Shown: one piece after another, positions 13,200 through 15,368 of the stretch
Position numbering within the stretch: the first letter of the stretch is position 1
Layout: each line of letters starts with the position of its first letter
DNA from: CAMDBL01 sp964498125
GTDB taxonomy: Bacteria; Pseudomonadota; Alphaproteobacteria; Rhizobiales; Hyphomicrobiaceae
Length of the DNA stretch: 15,368 nucleotides
Assembly (NCBI GenBank): GCA_964498125.1
Contig: CAZCGE010000089.1
Span: 1-15,368 of the forward strand
Reading direction: 5' to 3'
Program-made: the position numbers and the translations under genes
Notes under the pieces: generated by a model
Told to the model about the DNA's origin: nothing
Seen by the model: the letters and a program-made list of their open reading frames with translations, nothing else
The model's database searches: none

Positions 13200-13907
13200 T
13201 CACGCCGAGCCGCCGCCGAGAATTGCGACCATGTCGCGCTGGATCGTCCCGACCGATGGCAGCGCGTCCTCCGGGAATTCCTGCCGCGCCAGCGTCCAGG
13301 CCTCGAACGCCAGTTGCTTCTTCTGCCAGTCGGGATGCGCCCAATGCAGCTCGCGCACCAGCTGGACAACGCGCGGCCACGCCGGCTTGTGCGGCCGCCC
13401 CCTCGGCTCCTGAGAGGGAGGCGGCATCATGCGCCGCGCCACGAGCCAGGCGCCGAGCTTTGTCTTCGAGACCAGCAGCGCCTTGAGCTCGCGCCGGCCG
13501 GTCTCCGGATAGTCGCGGAACGGGATGCGCGCGAGCGTGACGTAGGGCAATTCCTCGTCGCGGTCCGGAACGGCTCTGTCGAACAGCCGCTCCCAGTCGG
13601 CCCTTTCACCCGGCAACGCGTCGGCGCACAACAGCACGCTGGCGACCGTGCAGCGGTTGACGCCGTACAGCGCCCTTGGCCGCACTGTCATCGCCGCCAC
13701 CTCCGGCGGCAGCGTGCAGCGCGGGATCACGATCTCCATCTGCAGCCCGGCGCTGTCATGGCTCAGCTCGCCAGTGAAGATCGCGCGCTTGAAGGCGTCC
13801 ATGATGTCGCCGGGTGTCGCGTCGTCGCGCTCGCGCGCGATCAGCTCGGCAGCGCGACCAAGCCGCACGTGTCCGTCATCGAACGGCGGGATGTGCGTCA
13901 TCATCAT
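13200..13907 (-). CDS. Unknown protein encoded downstream of the integrase
   Basis: A 235-aa protein that I do not recognise. The N-terminus is His/Met-rich, the middle contains ordinary alpha/beta-like stretches, and a basic hinge near RGRPHKPAWPR precedes a helical C-terminus (VQLVRELHWAHPDWQKKQL, then VGTIQRDMVAIL). The hinge resembles an AT-hook-like basic patch and the C-terminus a DNA-binding helical domain, but no named fold can be claimed. The ATG at 13907 is preferred over 13913 because GGAGG is eight bases away rather than two; two more ATGs follow in frame. The start lies inside the integrase 3' end, so the gene is probably cotranscribed with it. A role in excision, replication or control of the element is possible. 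Confidence 0.65.
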   Translation of the reverse strand: MMMTHIPPFDDGHVRLGRAAELIARERDDATPGDIMDAFKRAIFTGELSHDSAGLQMEIVIPRCTLPPEVAAMTVRPRALYGVNRCTVASVLLCADALPGERADWERLFDRAVPDRDEELPYVTLARIPFRDYPETGRRELKALLVSKTKLGAWLVARRMMPPPSQEPRGRPHKPAWPRVVQLVRELHWAHPDWQKKQLAFEAWTLARQEFPEDALPSVGTIQRDMVAILGGGSA

Positions 13908-15147
13908 ATGCATTTCCTCCGGAAAGTTGCAGCTTCGGTTGCAGTTCGGCGGGCTTGGCGGACGACTTGACCGGCGCGCCGTCGCAGTAGGCGGCCCAGG
14001 CGTCCATCAGCTCGCGGCGCTTCTTGAGCAGATCGCCGCGCCGGTAGGCGGCCTCGACCTTGTTCTCGATGGCGTGCGCGAGCGCCTTCTCGACTACGAA
14101 GTTCGGGTACGCCGTCTCCTCCGCCGCCCAATCGCGGAACGACGAGCGGAAGCCGTGCGCGGTGATGGACAGCTCCATGCGCCGCAGCGTCATCAGGAAC
14201 ACCATGTTGGATAGCGGCTTGCCGGGCTGCCGGCCTTGAAACACCAAGCCCTTGTCGCCGCCGTGCGCCTTCATCTTGGCGAGGATCGCCAGGGCACGGC
14301 CCGACAGCGGCACGACGTGCGTCTCGTGCGCCTTCATTCGTACGGCGGGAATCGTCCACGTTGCCTCGATAAGGTCGATCTCGTCCCACGCCGCCAACAG
14401 CACCTCGTTGGTACGGCAGGCGGTCAGGATCAGCAGCTCGAAGGCGATCAGCGCCGGGGCGTCGACCGAGCGCTTGCGCAGCTGCGCCACGAAGCCGGGC
14501 ACCTCCGCATAGGGCATGGCCGCGTAGTGCTCTCCCCGGTCGGTCTGCTTCGGCAGTCCGTGCTCGACGCCATCGACCGGATTGGCGCCCTTCAGCCCGT
14601 GCGTCACGCGCGCCCAGTCGAACACCGTGCGCATGCGTTGCCGCACGCGCCGCGCGGTCTCCGATTTTGTCAGCCAGATCGGAGCCAGGACTTTCTGGAT
14701 GTCAGCCGTCTCGATCTGATCGACGGGGCGATCGCCGATGATGGGGAACGCGTACGCCTCCAGCGTGGTCAGCCAGGACGCCGCGTGCCGCTCGTTCTTC
14801 CAGCTCACAACCGTCTCGGCGTGGACGGACTTGGCCGCCTCCCTGAAAGTCGGCGCCAGGGCGCGGCGGCGTCGTCGCTCGGCGACGGGATCGCCACCGT
14901 CACGTGCCAATCGGCGCATCTCGATAGCTGTTTCGCGGGCCGTCGAGAGCGGAACGAGCCGGGCACTGCCGAGCCCGATGTCGCGCCGTCTGCGCTGGAC
15001 GACGATCCGCAGCAGCCAGCGCCGGGCGCCAGAGGGATCGACGACGAGATAGAGTCCGTTGCCGTCCGAGTAGCGGCCGGGCTTGGTCAGCTGCCGGACT
15101 GCGAGTGCGGTGAGGGGTTTTCTGCTGGTTCCGTTGTGCTGGGACAT
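13876..15147 (-). CDS. int: P4-like tyrosine integrase
   Basis: A 423-aa site-specific recombinase that would integrate and excise the element at the tRNA-type site 200 bp away. The N-terminal part (about 10-95) matches the DUF4102-type arm-binding domain of P4-like integrases (LTKPGRYSDGNGLYLVV). A core-binding region follows, then the catalytic domain. Catalytic residues are R245 in LTACRTNE, K272 in VRMKAHETH, H331 and R334 in HGFRSSFRDWA, H358 in ALAHAIENK and nucleophile Y368 in EAAYRRGDLL. All are present, so it is probably active. The ATG at 15147 begins the family-typical N-terminus; an in-frame GTG at 15213 would add 22 residues. The Shine-Dalgarno is weak (GGGGGTG). The gene reads away from the attachment site and overlaps the next gene by 32 bases. 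Confidence 0.93.
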   Translation of the reverse strand: MSQHNGTSRKPLTALAVRQLTKPGRYSDGNGLYLVVDPSGARRWLLRIVVQRRRRDIGLGSARLVPLSTARETAIEMRRLARDGGDPVAERRRRRALAPTFREAAKSVHAETVVSWKNERHAASWLTTLEAYAFPIIGDRPVDQIETADIQKVLAPIWLTKSETARRVRQRMRTVFDWARVTHGLKGANPVDGVEHGLPKQTDRGEHYAAMPYAEVPGFVAQLRKRSVDAPALIAFELLILTACRTNEVLLAAWDEIDLIEATWTIPAVRMKAHETHVVPLSGRALAILAKMKAHGGDKGLVFQGRQPGKPLSNMVFLMTLRRMELSITAHGFRSSFRDWAAEETAYPNFVVEKALAHAIENKVEAAYRRGDLLKKRRELMDAWAAYCDGAPVKSSAKPAELQPKLQLSGGNAYDDDAHPAVR

Positions 15148-15206
15148 GGCTACACCCCCAGCCCCGAATTCGAACTCGCACCCCAAATCGGAGCCCCACC
15201 TTTTAC

Positions 15207-15223
15207 CCCACACAATGTGTGGG
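15207..15223. promoter_or_regulatory. Palindrome upstream of the integrase
   Basis: CCCACACAATGTGTGGG is an inverted repeat with 8-bp arms around one base. It lies 60 bp upstream of the preferred integrase ATG and would overlap the longer GTG-started frame. It is a reasonable operator or recombination-protein binding site. No confident -10/-35 pair was found beside it. Confidence 0.45.
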
Positions 15224-15295
15224 ATAGCGTAGGATGTCGTGAGCCGGACTTGATCAGCCTAGCGACGGATTGTGGTAAATGTATGAGTAATATCA

Positions 15296-15320
15296 ACGTC
15301 TTGTGAGACGTCCTGAGACG
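15296..15320. repeat. Hairpin and 10-bp-phased direct repeats beside the attachment site
   Basis: ACGTCT (15296-15301) and AGACGT (15306-15311) form a perfect 6-bp stem around TGTG. TGAGACG occurs at 15304-15310 and again at 15314-15320, exactly 10 bp apart, so both copies face the same side of the helix. Their position between integrase and attachment site suits arm-type integrase or excisionase binding sites. Confidence 0.4.
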
Positions 15321-15344
15321 CCGCTGGACGACCCGAAATCGCTT

Positions 15345-15368
15345 GTTCGATTCCCCTCGGCTCCACCA
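15345..15368 (+). other. tRNA/tmRNA 3'-end attachment site (att)
   Basis: The last 24 bases read as the 3' part of a tRNA-like gene: G53, a TTCGATT T-loop, the 3' T-stem strand CCCCT, the acceptor strand CGGCTCC, discriminator A and encoded CCA. The bases just before (GCTT) do not complete a T-stem, so only a 3' fragment is present and the upstream sequence folds no tRNA. This is the expected product of integration into a tRNA or tmRNA gene. The acceptor strand would pair with GGAGCCG, or with GGGGCCG using a G-U pair as in tRNA-Ala and tmRNA. The parent gene is not assigned. Confidence 0.72.

Noticed and set aside
14236..15306. Plus-strand 356-codon frame opposite the integrase
   Set aside because: Antisense shadow in GC-rich DNA. 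The integrase on the other strand has all catalytic residues in order.
15290..15368. A complete tRNA gene at the right edge
   Set aside because: Only the T-loop and acceptor 3' strand fit. No matching 5' acceptor strand, D-arm or anticodon arm is found in the preceding bases.
1..15368. CRISPR array
   Set aside because: No series of regularly spaced near-identical repeats was seen on reading the window; the repeats found are pairs or palindromes.

Overview
The window is GC-rich and reads like an accessory island of an alphaproteobacterium, probably Hyphomicrobiales/Nitrobacteraceae (Bradyrhizobium-like). That assignment rests on base composition and the look of the proteins, not on any marker gene. 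Its right edge is a tRNA-type 3' end (TTCGATT loop through CCA, 15345-15368) next to a P4-like tyrosine integrase. This is the usual arrangement for an integrative element inserted at a tRNA or tmRNA 3' end. The left edge appears to lie inside the element.

Layout. 1-348: no confident gene, but two palindromes sharing a GAATAC half-site. 349-4053 (minus strand): a mobilization module in the order small ORF, ribbon-helix-helix-like relaxosome protein, VirD4/TraD-like coupling protein, short MobF/TrwC-type relaxase. No mating-pore genes are visible, so a mobilizable rather than self-transmissible element is possible. 4054-4432: non-coding, with an intrinsic terminator for the operon to its right and a repeat/AT-rich patch that is a candidate oriT or operator. 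4433-9120 (minus): a compact four-gene operon headed by a 1091-aa DUF4062-STAND NTPase-TPR protein, followed by a TPR protein, an unknown 145-aa protein and a zinc-ribbon protein with two membrane segments. 9199-10690: a complete IS66-family element with near-perfect 17-bp ends and an exact 8-bp target duplication. 10821-12029 (plus): a six-segment membrane protein of unknown family. Without the IS, it and the STAND operon would be divergent genes separated by only 200 bp. 12030-12443: no gene seen. 12444-13178 (minus): a toxin-first RelE/HigB-like and XRE (NadS-like) toxin-antitoxin pair, whose promoter spacer holds a perfect 19-bp palindrome. 13200-15147 (minus): a protein of unknown function and the integrase, overlapping by 32 bases.

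How it fits together. The integrase and attachment site insert the element, the relaxase, coupling protein and accessory protein mobilize it, and the toxin-antitoxin pair probably stabilizes it. The STAND locus is the most interesting cargo. Its architecture (N-terminal DUF4062, central P-loop NTPase, C-terminal TPR sensor-like array) is that of NLR-like conflict or defence proteins. Two unrelated uncharacterized membrane proteins lie beside it and could be downstream effectors; the anti-phage role is inference.
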